Origin: Salinigranum halophilum
Lineage (GTDB): Archaea; Halobacteriota; Halobacteria; Halobacteriales; Haloferacaceae
Direction of reading: 5' to 3'
DNA: 64,000 bases
Assembly (NCBI RefSeq): GCF_007004735.1
Contig: NZ_SSNL01000004.1
Coordinates: 186,001 to 250,000 of the forward strand
How positions within the stretch are numbered: position 1 is the stretch's first letter; every line of letters begins with the position of its first letter. Of this stretch, positions 7,365 to 16,699 are shown piece after piece. The notes below the pieces were generated by a model. The model searched no databases, was not told the DNA's origin, and saw only the letters and a list, made by a program, of their open reading frames with translations. A program made the translations under genes and the position numbers.

Positions 7365-8636
7365 GTGGTGTCACCGCTTCAGTTCGACCCGGTGTTCGAG
7401 GCCGCGCTGGTCCAGCCGGCGGTACGGCTCATCCTCGCCGCCCTGCTCGGGCTCTTTCTCGGCCTCGAACGGGAGTGGTCGGACATCGACGCCGGGATGC
7501 GGACGTTCTCGCTCACCGGGCTCGCCGGCGGCGTCTTCACGCTCGTCGCGACCGAGACCGGGTTCGAGAGCGCGCTCCTCGTTGGCGGGCTGTTCGTTCT
7601 CGTGCAGGCCGCGTTGCTCTCGCTCGCGAGCCTCCGTGACGAGGGGGCGCTCCACCTCACGACGTCGGCCTCGCTCCTCGTCGCCTACGGCGTCGGCGCG
7701 CTCGTCGTCATGGGGTTCGTCTTCGCCGGTGTCACCGTCGCGGTCGTCTCGTCGCTCCTCCTCGTACTGAAACGGGAACTACACGACTTCGCGGGCGCGC
7801 TCTCGCGCGACGAACTCCGCTCCGTCTCGGAGTTCGCCATCCTCGCGTTCGTCGTCTTCCCGCTCCTCCCCGCTGAGCGTATCACCATCCAGACCGTCAC
7901 GCTCGAACCCCGTGTCGCGTGGCTCATGGTGGTCACCGTGGCCGGCATCGGCTTCGTCAACTACACTGTCGTCCGAACCTACGGCGGAATCGGCGTCGTC
8001 GTGACGGGCTTCTTCGGTGGGCTGGCGTCTTCGACGGCCGTGGTCGGGAGCGTGCTCGACCACGTCCGCCGCCGCCCAGAACTCGAGTCGTTCGCCGTCG
8101 CGGCTGTCCTCCTCGCCGACGCGGCGATGGCCGTCCGGAACCTGGCAATCACGCTCGCGTTTTCGTTCCCGTCACCGCTTCTGGCGGCCGTCGTCCCGCT
8201 CGGCACGTTCGTCGTCGGGGCGGTCCTCGTCGCGCTCTGGACCGCCGGGCAGCGTGAGTCGGTCGACCTCGACCTCGACAGCCCGTTCTCGCTCCGAAAC
8301 GCGCTCGGGTTCGGGGCGGTCTTCCTCCTCATCCTCGCGGTCGGCACCGTCGCCCAGACGGAGTTCGGAACGGCCGGCCTCTACGTGAGTTCGTTCGTCT
8401 CGGGGCTCGTCTCGTCCGCCGGAGCGACGACGACGGCGATTCTCCTGTTTCGTGGCGGCAGCATCTCGGGCTCGAACGCGGTGGTCGCCGTCCTGCTCGC
8501 GACGGCTGCGAGCGTCCTCGTCAAGACGGCGTTGGCGCTCACCGGGCCGCGGTCGTTCACCCGCGCCGTCACGCGGTGGTCGGTGCTGCTGCTCGCCGTC
8601 AGCGGTGTCGCGACCCTCCTCGTCACACTCGTGTAA
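7365..8636 (+). CDS. MgtC/SapB + DUF4010 membrane protein
   Basis: 423 residues, about 12 transmembrane helices. The N-terminal ~135 residues are MgtC/SapB-like (AALLGLFLGLEREW, then an early R-T-F-S-L-T-G turn). The C-terminal ~220 residues match DUF4010 (GGLASSTAVVGSVL, then a VSGLVSSAGATTTAI helix). Such fused proteins are widespread integral membrane proteins of unknown function. A GTG start at 7365 or 7368 follows a TATA box (7333-7340), consistent with a leaderless mRNA. Confidence 0.88.
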   Translation: MVSPLQFDPVFEAALVQPAVRLILAALLGLFLGLEREWSDIDAGMRTFSLTGLAGGVFTLVATETGFESALLVGGLFVLVQAALLSLASLRDEGALHLTTSASLLVAYGVGALVVMGFVFAGVTVAVVSSLLLVLKRELHDFAGALSRDELRSVSEFAILAFVVFPLLPAERITIQTVTLEPRVAWLMVVTVAGIGFVNYTVVRTYGGIGVVVTGFFGGLASSTAVVGSVLDHVRRRPELESFAVAAVLLADAAMAVRNLAITLAFSFPSPLLAAVVPLGTFVVGAVLVALWTAGQRESVDLDLDSPFSLRNALGFGAVFLLILAVGTVAQTEFGTAGLYVSSFVSGLVSSAGATTTAILLFRGGSISGSNAVVAVLLATAASVLVKTALALTGPRSFTRAVTRWSVLLLAVSGVATLLVTLV

Positions 8637-8679
8637 CCGTCGGCGAACAGCTTTTCAGCGCCCTCGGCGTAGCACCGGC

Positions 8680-10041
8680 ATGAATCGAGACACGGCGGAG
8701 CCGCAGGTCGACGGCTTCCCCGGGACGCGGGCGAAAGAGTGGGTCGACTATCACCAGTCGACGGCCGCACTGAGCACCTACGTGTACGACTTCGTCTGGG
8801 ACCGAACCGCACCCGCCGAAGGCCCGTTCTGCACCGACGTCGACGGCAACGTCCTCATGGACTTCACCAGCCACGTCGCCGCCGCCCCGCTGGGGTACAA
8901 CAACCCCACGCTGATGGAGCGCCTCCGCGAGTTCGACCTCGTCGACCCCCTGAAGGTGGCGGGACAGGACTTCTACGTCGCCGGCGGCCACCACCTCCCC
9001 GAGAGCCAGGACGTCCCGGGCCCCGCCGGACTGATGGACCGCCTCACGCGACTCACCGAGCACTACGGGATGGACACCGTGTTCCTCTCGAACTCGGGGG
9101 CAGAGGCGGTCGAGAACGCCATCAAGGTCTCGTACGACGTCTCGGGAGGGGCGAAACACGGCGTCACGTTCGAGGGGGCCTTCCACGGCCGGACGCTCGG
9201 CGCGCTCTCGCTCAACCGCTCGAAGGAGAAGTATCGCCGGCACTTCCCGGAGGTCGCCGGCATCGTCGACGTTCCGTACTGTGACGACCGGACCTGCACC
9301 CCCGAGACGTGTTCGTGCGGCTTCTTCTTCGGGGCGGCGGGTGACGAGCGCGAATCGCGCCTGCGCCGGAAACTCGACCCCGACCGGGGACACCTTCCCC
9401 CCGAAGAGGTCGCGTACCTCGTCGTCGAACCCGTCCAGGGCGAGGGTGGCTACCGGTTCCCGAGCGGGGCGTTCACCGACGAGGTGGCCGCCCTCGCCGA
9501 CGAACACGACCTCACCGTCATCGCCGACGAGATTCAGACGGGCCTCGGTCGGACGGGCGAGTGGTGGGCGTCGGACCACTCGGCGCTCGAACCGGACCTC
9601 ATCTGCTCGGCGAAGGCGCTCCGGGTCGGCGCGACCGTCGGCCGCGAGGAACTGTTCCCCGACGAGGAGGGTCGGCTCTCGTCGACGTGGGGCGCGGGCG
9701 ACCTCATCGCCGCTGCACAGGGGGCGCTCACCATCGACATCATCAAGGAGGAGGGGTTGTTGGCGAACGCAACCGCCCGCGGACGGCAGTTCGTCGAACG
9801 CCTCGAAGACGCCGACCGCGCGGTCGTCGAAGACGTCCGGGGGCTGGGGCTGCTGCTCGCCGTCGAGTTCGACACGAAGGACAGACGCGATGCGGTTCAG
9901 GAGGCGGCACTCGCCCGCGGCCTGCTCACGCTCGGCTGTGGACACGAGACGCTCAGAGTCCTCCCGCCGCTCGACGTCACCGCCCGCGAGGTCGACCTCG
10001 GGGCGGACCTGCTGGTTCGGGCCATCGACGACGCCGCCTGA
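8680..10041 (+). CDS. Class III PLP aminotransferase with Cys-rich insertion
   Basis: 453 residues, class III (ornithine/GABA-type) aminotransferase. Seen: LSNSGAEAVENAIK for cofactor phosphate binding, the FHGRTLGALSLN block, DEIQTGLGRTG with the pyridine-binding Asp, and SAKAL with the presumed Schiff-base lysine. Unusually, an insertion at residues about 200-215 carries four closely spaced cysteines (C201, C206, C211, C213), a possible metal or Fe-S ligand set. Closest in type to lysine/4-aminobutyrate aminotransferases; the substrate cannot be fixed from sequence. ATG at 8680 is used because the upstream frame extension lies inside the preceding gene. Confidence 0.9.
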   Translation: MNRDTAEPQVDGFPGTRAKEWVDYHQSTAALSTYVYDFVWDRTAPAEGPFCTDVDGNVLMDFTSHVAAAPLGYNNPTLMERLREFDLVDPLKVAGQDFYVAGGHHLPESQDVPGPAGLMDRLTRLTEHYGMDTVFLSNSGAEAVENAIKVSYDVSGGAKHGVTFEGAFHGRTLGALSLNRSKEKYRRHFPEVAGIVDVPYCDDRTCTPETCSCGFFFGAAGDERESRLRRKLDPDRGHLPPEEVAYLVVEPVQGEGGYRFPSGAFTDEVAALADEHDLTVIADEIQTGLGRTGEWWASDHSALEPDLICSAKALRVGATVGREELFPDEEGRLSSTWGAGDLIAAAQGALTIDIIKEEGLLANATARGRQFVERLEDADRAVVEDVRGLGLLLAVEFDTKDRRDAVQEAALARGLLTLGCGHETLRVLPPLDVTAREVDLGADLLVRAIDDAA

Positions 10042-10136
10042 CCGGCGTCATCGCCCGGCCCACCGACCGAGTCCCTTCTCACGCGTCGAGAAGGGCCACC
10101 CGCGTTTTACGCGTGGAGCCCCGACCTGTCGCTGTG

Positions 10137-10571
10137 ATGTACGAGACGATCCTCCTGCCCACCGACGGGAGCGCCGGGTCGGAACTGGCCGTCGACCACG
10201 CGCTCGACCTCGCGAGGAGGTACGACGCGACCCTCCACCTCCTCTACGTGGTCGACACGGACGTCGTGAACCACTACGCCGGCATCGACGCGATCGAGGG
10301 CGTCGAGCAGGCGCTCCAGTCACGCGGCGCGGATGCACTCGACGCGGCTGCCGCACGGGCCGCCGACGGGGGCGTCCCCACGGAATCGCACGTGGTCGAG
10401 GGGGTCCCCCACGAAGCGATCCTCGACGCGATTCCGATGGTCGGTGCGGACCTCGTCGTGATGGGGACCGAACGGCGGGACGAGGGGTATCACCGGCTCG
10501 TCGGGAGCGTGACCGAACGCGTCGTTCGGCTCGCCGACGTCCCCGTCCACGTCGTGAAAGCGGCGGTGTGA
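10137..10571 (+). CDS. Universal stress protein (UspA family)
   Basis: 144 residues, a single Usp domain. It opens with YETILLPTDGSAGSELAVDHA and closes with the ATP-binding type loop MGTERRDEGYHRLVGSVTE followed by a VPVHVVK strand. The loop keeps the G-x-G-S/T pattern, so nucleotide binding is plausible. Monocistronic, with 95 bp between it and the aminotransferase. Confidence 0.93.
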   Translation: MYETILLPTDGSAGSELAVDHALDLARRYDATLHLLYVVDTDVVNHYAGIDAIEGVEQALQSRGADALDAAAARAADGGVPTESHVVEGVPHEAILDAIPMVGADLVVMGTERRDEGYHRLVGSVTERVVRLADVPVHVVKAAV

Positions 10572-10604
10572 GGCCGCGACTCGGACGCGGACGCGGACGC
10601 AGAC

Positions 10605-11585
10605 TCAGGTCCAGCGGTCGAGTCCGGTCTGGACGAGCGAACTCTCGATGCGCGCAAAGCCCGTCTCGACCTCGCTCGCGTCGACCGCCCACTCCTCGAC
10701 CACGTAGCGCCGCGCGGCCTCGAGGTCCGGGTCGATGTCGGGGTCGAACTCGTACTCGTCGGTCACCGGCGGGTCCAAGAAGAGGTCGCGGACGCGGTCG
10801 GCGTTCGGGACGTGGTCACCTCGCGCCTCCAGGACGCCCCAGAGGTCGCCGTGTTCTTTGACCGCCTTCACCGCGGTCTTGGGACCGACGCCTCTGATTC
10901 CCTCGTTGAAGTCGGTGCCACAGAGGATGGCCACGTCCACGAGTTGCTCCCACGTGAGGTCGTTCCTCTCCAGGGTGGCCTCGAGGCTCATCAGCTCCGG
11001 GTTTCCTTTGCTCGTCAGGCCGCGCAGCGTGTACGGCGCGCCGAACAGCAAGGTGTCGTAATCCTCGCTGCCCACGTAGTCGACGTCGCCCGTCCGCGCC
11101 ATGTACGACGCCTGCGCTTCCCCCTCGGCGGGCGCTTCGAGGTACGGCACGTCCAGGAGCGAGAGGAGGTCACGCGTCGTCTCCTGGATGACGGGCGTGA
11201 GCCGCTGGGTCCGGGCTTCGAGTCGGGCGGCCTCGACGGAGTCACCTCGCTCTCGGGCCTGTTCCATCCGTGCTTTCGCCTCCTCTTTCGCCTCGCGGCG
11301 TTTCTCGACCTCGTCGTCTTTCAACTCCGTGACGCCGCCGTCGAAGACGAACACGGGCGTCAGGTCGTGCTCGAAGAACTTGGGGAGGCCCTGGACGAGC
11401 CCCACGAGGTTCGCGACTTCCTCGCCCTCGGGCGTCGTGTACACCTCGTCACGGGTCCACTTCACCGTCGTCGTCAGATATCGATACAGCCAGTTGTGCG
11501 CGTCGACGGCGACCACGCTGCCAGCGAGGTCGTCCCACGCGACGTCGGCGAGCGCCGCGAGGCTCCGAAGGTCTGCGTTTCCCAT
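10605..11585 (-). CDS. fen: Flap endonuclease 1
   Basis: 326 residues, the archaeal FEN1 structure-specific nuclease that removes 5' flaps in Okazaki fragment maturation and repair. Seen: N-domain [13 protein letters not shown] with the first metal Asp, PVFVFDGG, I-domain [14 protein letters not shown] and [11 protein letters not shown] with clustered acidic ligands, and the helix-two-turn-helix [16 protein letters not shown]. The C-terminus ends QTGLDRWT, a good PCNA-interacting (PIP) box. The AT-rich TATA element about 25 bp before the ATG suggests a leaderless mRNA. Confidence 0.97.
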   Translation of the reverse strand: MGNADLRSLAALADVAWDDLAGSVVAVDAHNWLYRYLTTTVKWTRDEVYTTPEGEEVANLVGLVQGLPKFFEHDLTPVFVFDGGVTELKDDEVEKRREAKEEAKARMEQARERGDSVEAARLEARTQRLTPVIQETTRDLLSLLDVPYLEAPAEGEAQASYMARTGDVDYVGSEDYDTLLFGAPYTLRGLTSKGNPELMSLEATLERNDLTWEQLVDVAILCGTDFNEGIRGVGPKTAVKAVKEHGDLWGVLEARGDHVPNADRVRDLFLDPPVTDEYEFDPDIDPDLEAARRYVVEEWAVDASEVETGFARIESSLVQTGLDRWT

Positions 11586-11660
11586 TGGCGGACTCTCGGG
11601 GTGGAGCGTCTTAACGACACGGCGTTTAGCCGACGCGCCACTGCAGACCGTGCAATCGCC

Positions 11661-12272
11661 TCACTCCTCTACGGGCGGGTCGATTCGCTCCGGCGGCCCC
11701 GCTCCGTCCCTCGCCTTCAGAAACGCGCGTTCCGCGTCGGAGCAGTCGCGGCCGCGGAAGACGTCGAGCCCACGCTGGTAGGTGTCGGTGTCCACGCCGG
11801 AACCCCCGCGAAGGTCGCGGTCCAGCACCACCTCGGCCAGACCGGTCTCTCTCCCCGTGAAGGCGAACCCGACCTTCGCGAGCGCCTCGTAGGAGAAGAC
11901 GTTGTTCACGGCGATGCGACACCGCGCGTAGCCGCGCTCGCGGGCGTGCTCGCAGACGAACGCGACGAGCCGCGGGCCGATACCCTCGCCGCGCCGGTCC
12001 CCACGGACGGTGACGTACCGAAGCCACAGCGTCTCGGGGTCGGTCCGGTCTTCGTTGAACGCGACGGCGGCGACGACGGTCGGGTCGCCGAACTGGGCGG
12101 GCTCGTCCGCGCCGACATCGAGTGCCAGCGGGTCGCGCTCGTCGCGGACGAGGGCGACCCCCGTCGCGGACATGACGAACTTGCCGGCGTAGGCGAAGGC
12201 GCGGTAGTCGAGGCGCACCTGCGGGCCGCCTCCGTCGTCGTCGTCGTGCCAGCCGACGAGGTCGTACTCCAT
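11661..12272 (-). CDS. GNAT family N-acetyltransferase
   Basis: 203 residues from ATG 12272. The acetyl-CoA-binding core reads LRYVTVRGDRRGEGIGPRLV (strand 4 plus the R/Q-x-x-G-x-G/A loop), followed by a CRIAVNN strand and the YEALAKVGFAFTG helix typical of GNAT proteins. The N-terminal ~90 residues are strand-rich and acidic. The acceptor substrate is unknown. The divergent methyltransferase gene starts 110 bp away. Confidence 0.88.
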   Translation of the reverse strand: MEYDLVGWHDDDDGGGPQVRLDYRAFAYAGKFVMSATGVALVRDERDPLALDVGADEPAQFGDPTVVAAVAFNEDRTDPETLWLRYVTVRGDRRGEGIGPRLVAFVCEHARERGYARCRIAVNNVFSYEALAKVGFAFTGRETGLAEVVLDRDLRGGSGVDTDTYQRGLDVFRGRDCSDAERAFLKARDGAGPPERIDPPVEE

Positions 12273-12381
12273 GTGGGAAGGGGGTCGGCGAGCGGCCTGG
12301 GTCTTTCCCTCCGCCGGGTCGCTCGGACTGTCGGCACGCCGGAAACCAAACGCTCTCTTGTGTCGCACCCGACTCACGGGT

Positions 12382-12990
12382 ATGCTCGACCACGGCCCCG
12401 GCGACGTTCGCTTCTTCGACCGCGTCGCGCCGCTGTACGACCGGCTGATGCCCGCCGCGGACGAGGCGGCGCTGTCGGAGGCGCTGTCGCTGTCGCGCCG
12501 GCCCGTTCGGACGCTCCTGGACGTCGCCGGCGGGACTGGGCGGGCCGCGCGGGCGCTGTCTGGCCTGGTCGACGACGAGCCCACGGCACCGGGCGTCGTG
12601 GTAGTCGACCAGTCGCTGTCGATGCTCGCCGCCGCCCGCCGACGCGGTCTGGCGGCGCTGGGTGCCGACGCGACTGCCCTCCCGGTCCGGACCGACGCGG
12701 TCGACGCCGTCGTCGTCACCGACGCGCTCCATCACGTCCGCGACCAGCGCGCACTGGTCGCCGAGGCGCGGCGGGTCGTCGCCCCCGGTGGGGTGGTCGT
12801 CGTCGCCGACTTCGACCCTGCCACGCTGCGAGGGCGGGCGCTCGTCGCCCTCGAACGGCTGGTCGGGTTCGACTCGACGTTCTCGACGCCGGACGACCTC
12901 GCGCGGTTCTTCGAGCGGGAGGGTCTCTCCGCGCGCGTCGTCACGTCGGGCTTCGGCTACGTCGTCGCCGGGCGCGTTCCCGAGTCGTGA
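12382..12990 (+). CDS. Class I SAM-dependent methyltransferase
   Basis: 202 residues. N-terminal FFDRVAPLYDRLMP is typical of UbiE/Methyltransf_11 proteins; motif I is LLDVAGGTGRAARAL, motif II VVVVDQSLSMLAAA, then ADATALPVRTDAVDAVV and the DALHHV block. Ends with a short strand. It may act on a small molecule or lipid quinone, but the substrate cannot be assigned. Confidence 0.9.
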   Translation: MLDHGPGDVRFFDRVAPLYDRLMPAADEAALSEALSLSRRPVRTLLDVAGGTGRAARALSGLVDDEPTAPGVVVVDQSLSMLAAARRRGLAALGADATALPVRTDAVDAVVVTDALHHVRDQRALVAEARRVVAPGGVVVVADFDPATLRGRALVALERLVGFDSTFSTPDDLARFFEREGLSARVVTSGFGYVVAGRVPES

Positions 12991-13052
12991 GCCGGGCACG
13001 GTGAGCGACCCGAACCGAGGAAGCCAAGAGGCACCCCACAGAAGGGGCGCGT

Positions 13053-13484
13053 ATGGCAACCTCGACAGGGTCGTTCCTGGACGGGCGCATCGACACGGCC
13101 GCGTTGCCCCTGGCGGTGGGGGACGTGCTGGTACTCGCGCTGTTGTTGTCGTTCGGGACGGCGCGGCACAACGGCGTCGCGTACCTCACGGAGAACCCGG
13201 TCGGTCTCGGACTGACACTGCTTCCCTTCTTCATCGGGTGGGTCGTCGCCGCGCCCCTCGTCGGCGCGTACTCCGCGGGGGCGGCCGAGTCGGCGAAGGC
13301 CGCCATCCCCCTCGCCATCCGCTCGTGGGTCGTGGCCGACCTCATCGGCGTCGTCCTCCGGGTCGTCCTGCCGTTCGATGCGACCGGCGGACTGGTCTCG
13401 CTCGCCGTCTTCTTCGGAATCACGCTCGTCGTCGGCGTCGTCGGCCTCGGCGTCTGGCGATACCTCTACTTCAAACTCCGCTGA
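13053..13484 (+). CDS. DUF3054 membrane protein
   Basis: 143 residues with four transmembrane helices. Matches DUF3054: LAVGDVLVLALLLSFGTARHNG in the first helix, GWVVAAPLVGAYS in the second, and an IRSWVVADLIGVVLR segment. Function unknown. Ends 73 bp before the Dna2-like gene. Confidence 0.88.
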   Translation: MATSTGSFLDGRIDTAALPLAVGDVLVLALLLSFGTARHNGVAYLTENPVGLGLTLLPFFIGWVVAAPLVGAYSAGAAESAKAAIPLAIRSWVVADLIGVVLRVVLPFDATGGLVSLAVFFGITLVVGVVGLGVWRYLYFKLR

Positions 13485-13557
13485 CGACGCGTCGCCCGTC
13501 TCCCGCCGGAACCGGAACAGAAACAGGCTTTTTACTCGTCGGGGCCGTCGACCGCTC

Positions 13558-16230
13558 GTGAACGTTCGCGGTCGGGTCCTGGATGTCGGCGACGTCAAGA
13601 CGGTGAACACGAGCTACGGCGAGCGCGACCTCGTCGAGGTCACCGTCCGCGATGACGAACACGGTCCCGTCAGGGTGACGCTCTGGGGGAAGTGGACCGA
13701 GACCGCCGACTACGCCGAACCGGGGATGGAACTGCTCGTCACCGACGCGGAGGAAGACGAGTTCCGCGGCGAGACGACCTACTCGACCGCGAAGGGGTCG
13801 TACGTCGTCGTCGAACCGGACTTTCTCGTCGACGTGACCGACGTCCGCTCGTGGGTACAGTGCCCGCGGATGTACTATCTGAACAAGCTCTCCGGCATCC
13901 CGCTGAACTACCCGGTGGTCAAGGGGACCATCGTCCACGAGGTGTTCGGCGACCTCCTCCGCGGGGTCGACCTCGAAGACTCGATTCGAGACCGCGTCGC
14001 CGAGGCGGGGCTCGACATCGGCCTCCTGGGTCGGGACGCGACCGAAATCGCGGACGAGGTGCGGCGCAACGCCGCCGCCATCGAGGGGTGGCTGGCGCAG
14101 GGCACGCTCACCGACGAGGACGAGTGGCGGTCGGAGTACACGCTCATCTCGCCGACGTTCGGGATGAAGGGTCGGGCCGATGCCATCCGTCGCGGGTCGC
14201 CCGTCGAACTGAAGACCGGCAAGAACCTCAAGCGCGACCCGCGCTTCCAAGACAAGATTCAGGCCGCCGCCTACGCGCTGATGCTCGCCGACGCCGGCGA
14301 GGAGACCCCCGACACGGGGACGCTCCTCTACACCAAGAACACGGCGCTCGAACGCACCGAGGAGAGCGGCGACCTCTCGCCCGCGAAGGACTTCTCCATC
14401 GGTCCCGGCCTCCTGCAGTACGTCGTCCGCACGCGAAACGAGATCGCGGCGATGGAGTTCGAGACCGGCGTCCCCACCGGCTACGAGGGCAACGCGAAGT
14501 GCGAGTACTGCTTCGAGCAGGACACCTGCATGGTCGTCTCCGGCCGTCTCGACCAGGAGTCGAAGGCCGGTCAGATCGGCGTCGCCATCCCCGACGAGGA
14601 GCGCGCGTACTTCGACCGCATGTACGGTGACCTCGAAGCCGAGCGGCGGGAGGTACACAGCGAGTACCGCAAACTCTGGGAACAGACCCCCGAGGAACGC
14701 GCGGCCGACGACCGGGCGCTCGTCGACCTCGACCCACTCGGGCAGACCGAACGCGACGACGGCCGGTGGGAACTCCGCGCCCGGAAGGCAAGCGACGCCG
14801 TCTCCAAACTCCGCGAGGGCGACGTCGCGCTCGCCTCGGACGGCGACCCGGTCCGCGGGCACGCCGAACTCTGCCGTATCGAGCGCCTCGGAAGCGATGT
14901 GGTCGTGACGACGGACGAACCAGTCGAACTCCGGCGTCTCGACGTCTATCCCTCCGAGATAACCATCTCGCGGCTCCTCACCGCGCTCCACGACGCCCTC
15001 CTGAAGGGCGACGAGCGCCGGAAAGACGTCCTGTTCGGGCGGGCCGCCCCCGAGTTCGGAGACGAGGACCGAACGTACATCGACAACAACGAGTCGCAGA
15101 ACGCAGCGGTGAACCGCGCCGTGAACGCCGCCGACCTCGCGCTCGTCCACGGCCCCCCCGGCACCGGGAAGACCTACACCATCGCGCGGACCGTGCGTGC
15201 GCTCGTCGAGCGGGGCGACCGCGTCCTCCTGTCGGCCTTCACGAACCGAGCCGTCGACAACGCGCTCGAAGCCCTCCGGGACCAGGGCTTCGAAGACGCG
15301 GTCCGCGTGGGGAGCGAGACGGGCGTCCGCGACGACATGCACGACATCCGACTCGAACAGCGCGGCGACCCCGCGACGCTGGCGTCGACGTTCGGCGACG
15401 CGCCCGTCGTCGCGGCGACCACCGCCGCCTGCGGGTCGCGCGCGCTCCGCGAGCAGTCGTTCGACGTCGCGCTCGTCGACGAAGCGTCACAGCTCACGGA
15501 GCCGGGAACCCTGGCGGCCATCAATCTCGCGGACCGGTTCGTCCTCGTCGGCGACCACGAACAGCTTCCACCCGTGGTCCGCGCCGAGACCGACCTGCAG
15601 ACATCGCTGTTCCAGCGACTCATCGAGCGCTACCCGGAGGCCGCCGTGATGCTCGACCGACAGTACCGGATGGCACAGCGTATCCAGGCGTTCTCCTCGA
15701 AGCGTTTCTACGACAACAAACTCCGGCCCGCATCGGGAACCGTGGCGGCCCAGCGACTCGCGGACCTCCCGGGGGTCGACCCGGGGCGACTCCCACCGGA
15801 ACTCCGAGACCAGGTGTCGTTCGTCGACCCCGGCGGACGCCGCGAGGGAAACGCCAACCCCATCGAGGCCGACCGGGTCGCCGACATCGTCGAATCGTTC
15901 CTCGCCGCGGGCGTCGATGCGGACGACGTCGGCGTCATCGCCCCGTTCCGCGCACAGGTCGCCGAACTCGGCCGGCGGGTGGACGTGACGGTCGACACCG
16001 TCGACCGTTTCCAAGGCTCCGCGAAGGAGGTCATCGTCATCTCGTTCGTCGCCACTGGCACCCTCGACGGCCCCATCTTCGAGGACCCGCGCCGCGTGAA
16101 CGTCGCGCTGACGCGGGCGAAGAAGGCGCTCGTCCTCGTCGGCGACGCGAGTGCGCTCGACTCCGAACCCTTCTACGCGGAGATGCTCTCGTGGGCGCGA
16201 CGGGGGCAGCCGGTCGGGCAGGCGGACTGA
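13558..16230 (+). CDS. OB-fold + Cas4-like Fe-S nuclease + SF1 helicase (Dna2-type)
   Basis: 890 residues from GTG 13558, preceded by a TATA-like CTTTTTACT 25 bp upstream. Residues 1-95 form an RPA-like OB-fold (VNVRGRVLDVGDVKTVNTSY, then a TLWGKW strand). Residues ~96-330 are a PD-(D/E)xK nuclease: H127, D208, E217-x-K219, Q235, with four Fe-S cysteines C102, C315, C318, C324 as in Dna2, Cas4 and AddB. Residues ~500-890 are a superfamily 1B helicase: Walker A GPPGTGKT, LSAFTNRAVDNAL, DEAS motif II, and C-terminal NVALTRAKKALVLVG. A role in replication or recombination end processing is likely. An in-frame ATG at 13378 lies within the preceding gene and is rejected. Confidence 0.93.
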   Translation: MNVRGRVLDVGDVKTVNTSYGERDLVEVTVRDDEHGPVRVTLWGKWTETADYAEPGMELLVTDAEEDEFRGETTYSTAKGSYVVVEPDFLVDVTDVRSWVQCPRMYYLNKLSGIPLNYPVVKGTIVHEVFGDLLRGVDLEDSIRDRVAEAGLDIGLLGRDATEIADEVRRNAAAIEGWLAQGTLTDEDEWRSEYTLISPTFGMKGRADAIRRGSPVELKTGKNLKRDPRFQDKIQAAAYALMLADAGEETPDTGTLLYTKNTALERTEESGDLSPAKDFSIGPGLLQYVVRTRNEIAAMEFETGVPTGYEGNAKCEYCFEQDTCMVVSGRLDQESKAGQIGVAIPDEERAYFDRMYGDLEAERREVHSEYRKLWEQTPEERAADDRALVDLDPLGQTERDDGRWELRARKASDAVSKLREGDVALASDGDPVRGHAELCRIERLGSDVVVTTDEPVELRRLDVYPSEITISRLLTALHDALLKGDERRKDVLFGRAAPEFGDEDRTYIDNNESQNAAVNRAVNAADLALVHGPPGTGKTYTIARTVRALVERGDRVLLSAFTNRAVDNALEALRDQGFEDAVRVGSETGVRDDMHDIRLEQRGDPATLASTFGDAPVVAATTAACGSRALREQSFDVALVDEASQLTEPGTLAAINLADRFVLVGDHEQLPPVVRAETDLQTSLFQRLIERYPEAAVMLDRQYRMAQRIQAFSSKRFYDNKLRPASGTVAAQRLADLPGVDPGRLPPELRDQVSFVDPGGRREGNANPIEADRVADIVESFLAAGVDADDVGVIAPFRAQVAELGRRVDVTVDTVDRFQGSAKEVIVISFVATGTLDGPIFEDPRRVNVALTRAKKALVLVGDASALDSEPFYAEMLSWARRGQPVGQAD

Positions 16231-16282
16231 CGAGTCGTCCCACCCGGACTCAAGACGGTCGGGGGCGTTCGACCACCACACC

Positions 16283-16699
16283 ATGACCGACACCCCGCTC
16301 GCCGAACAGTGTGCGACGGAGGTCGACGACCTCCACGCCTTCTTCGAACTCTGGTTCGTCGGCGAACTCCCGCAGCGACGAGAGGAACTGGCGCGCTTCG
16401 CGGACGTCCTCGCGGAAGACTTCCGGATGATTCAACCCTCGGGGCTGACGCGGACGCGCGAGGGGATCACGACGGACGTCTTCGACGCCCACGGCGCTCG
16501 GTCGGACGTCACCATCGAGACCTCCCCCTTCGAGCCACGGCACGTCGGGCGGGAGACGTGTCTCGGGACGTACGAGGAGTGGCAGTCGACGGGGGACGAC
16601 CGGACGGGGCGTCTCGCGACGGTGCTGTTCCGTCGCGCACCCGAGACCCCGAACGGCGTCGAGTGGGTTCACCTCCACGAGACCTGGCTCGAGGACTAG
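16283..16699 (+). CDS. SnoaL/NTF2-like domain protein
   Basis: 138 residues with the helix-then-curved-sheet pattern of the NTF2/SnoaL-like fold (FFELWFVGELP, later FRMIQPSGLTRTREGI and WVHLHETWLE). These small proteins bind or isomerise hydrophobic ligands, but no catalytic set is identifiable. Its TAG stop shares the tetranucleotide CTAG (16696-16699) with the convergent zinc-finger gene. Confidence 0.75.
   Translation: MTDTPLAEQCATEVDDLHAFFELWFVGELPQRREELARFADVLAEDFRMIQPSGLTRTREGITTDVFDAHGARSDVTIETSPFEPRHVGRETCLGTYEEWQSTGDDRTGRLATVLFRRAPETPNGVEWVHLHETWLED

Noticed and set aside
13378..13557. Longer N-terminus for the Dna2-like protein, starting at 13378
   Set aside because: It would overlap most of the DUF3054 gene's end, and the extra residues are basic, low-complexity shadow sequence; the GTG at 13558 fits the TATA box.
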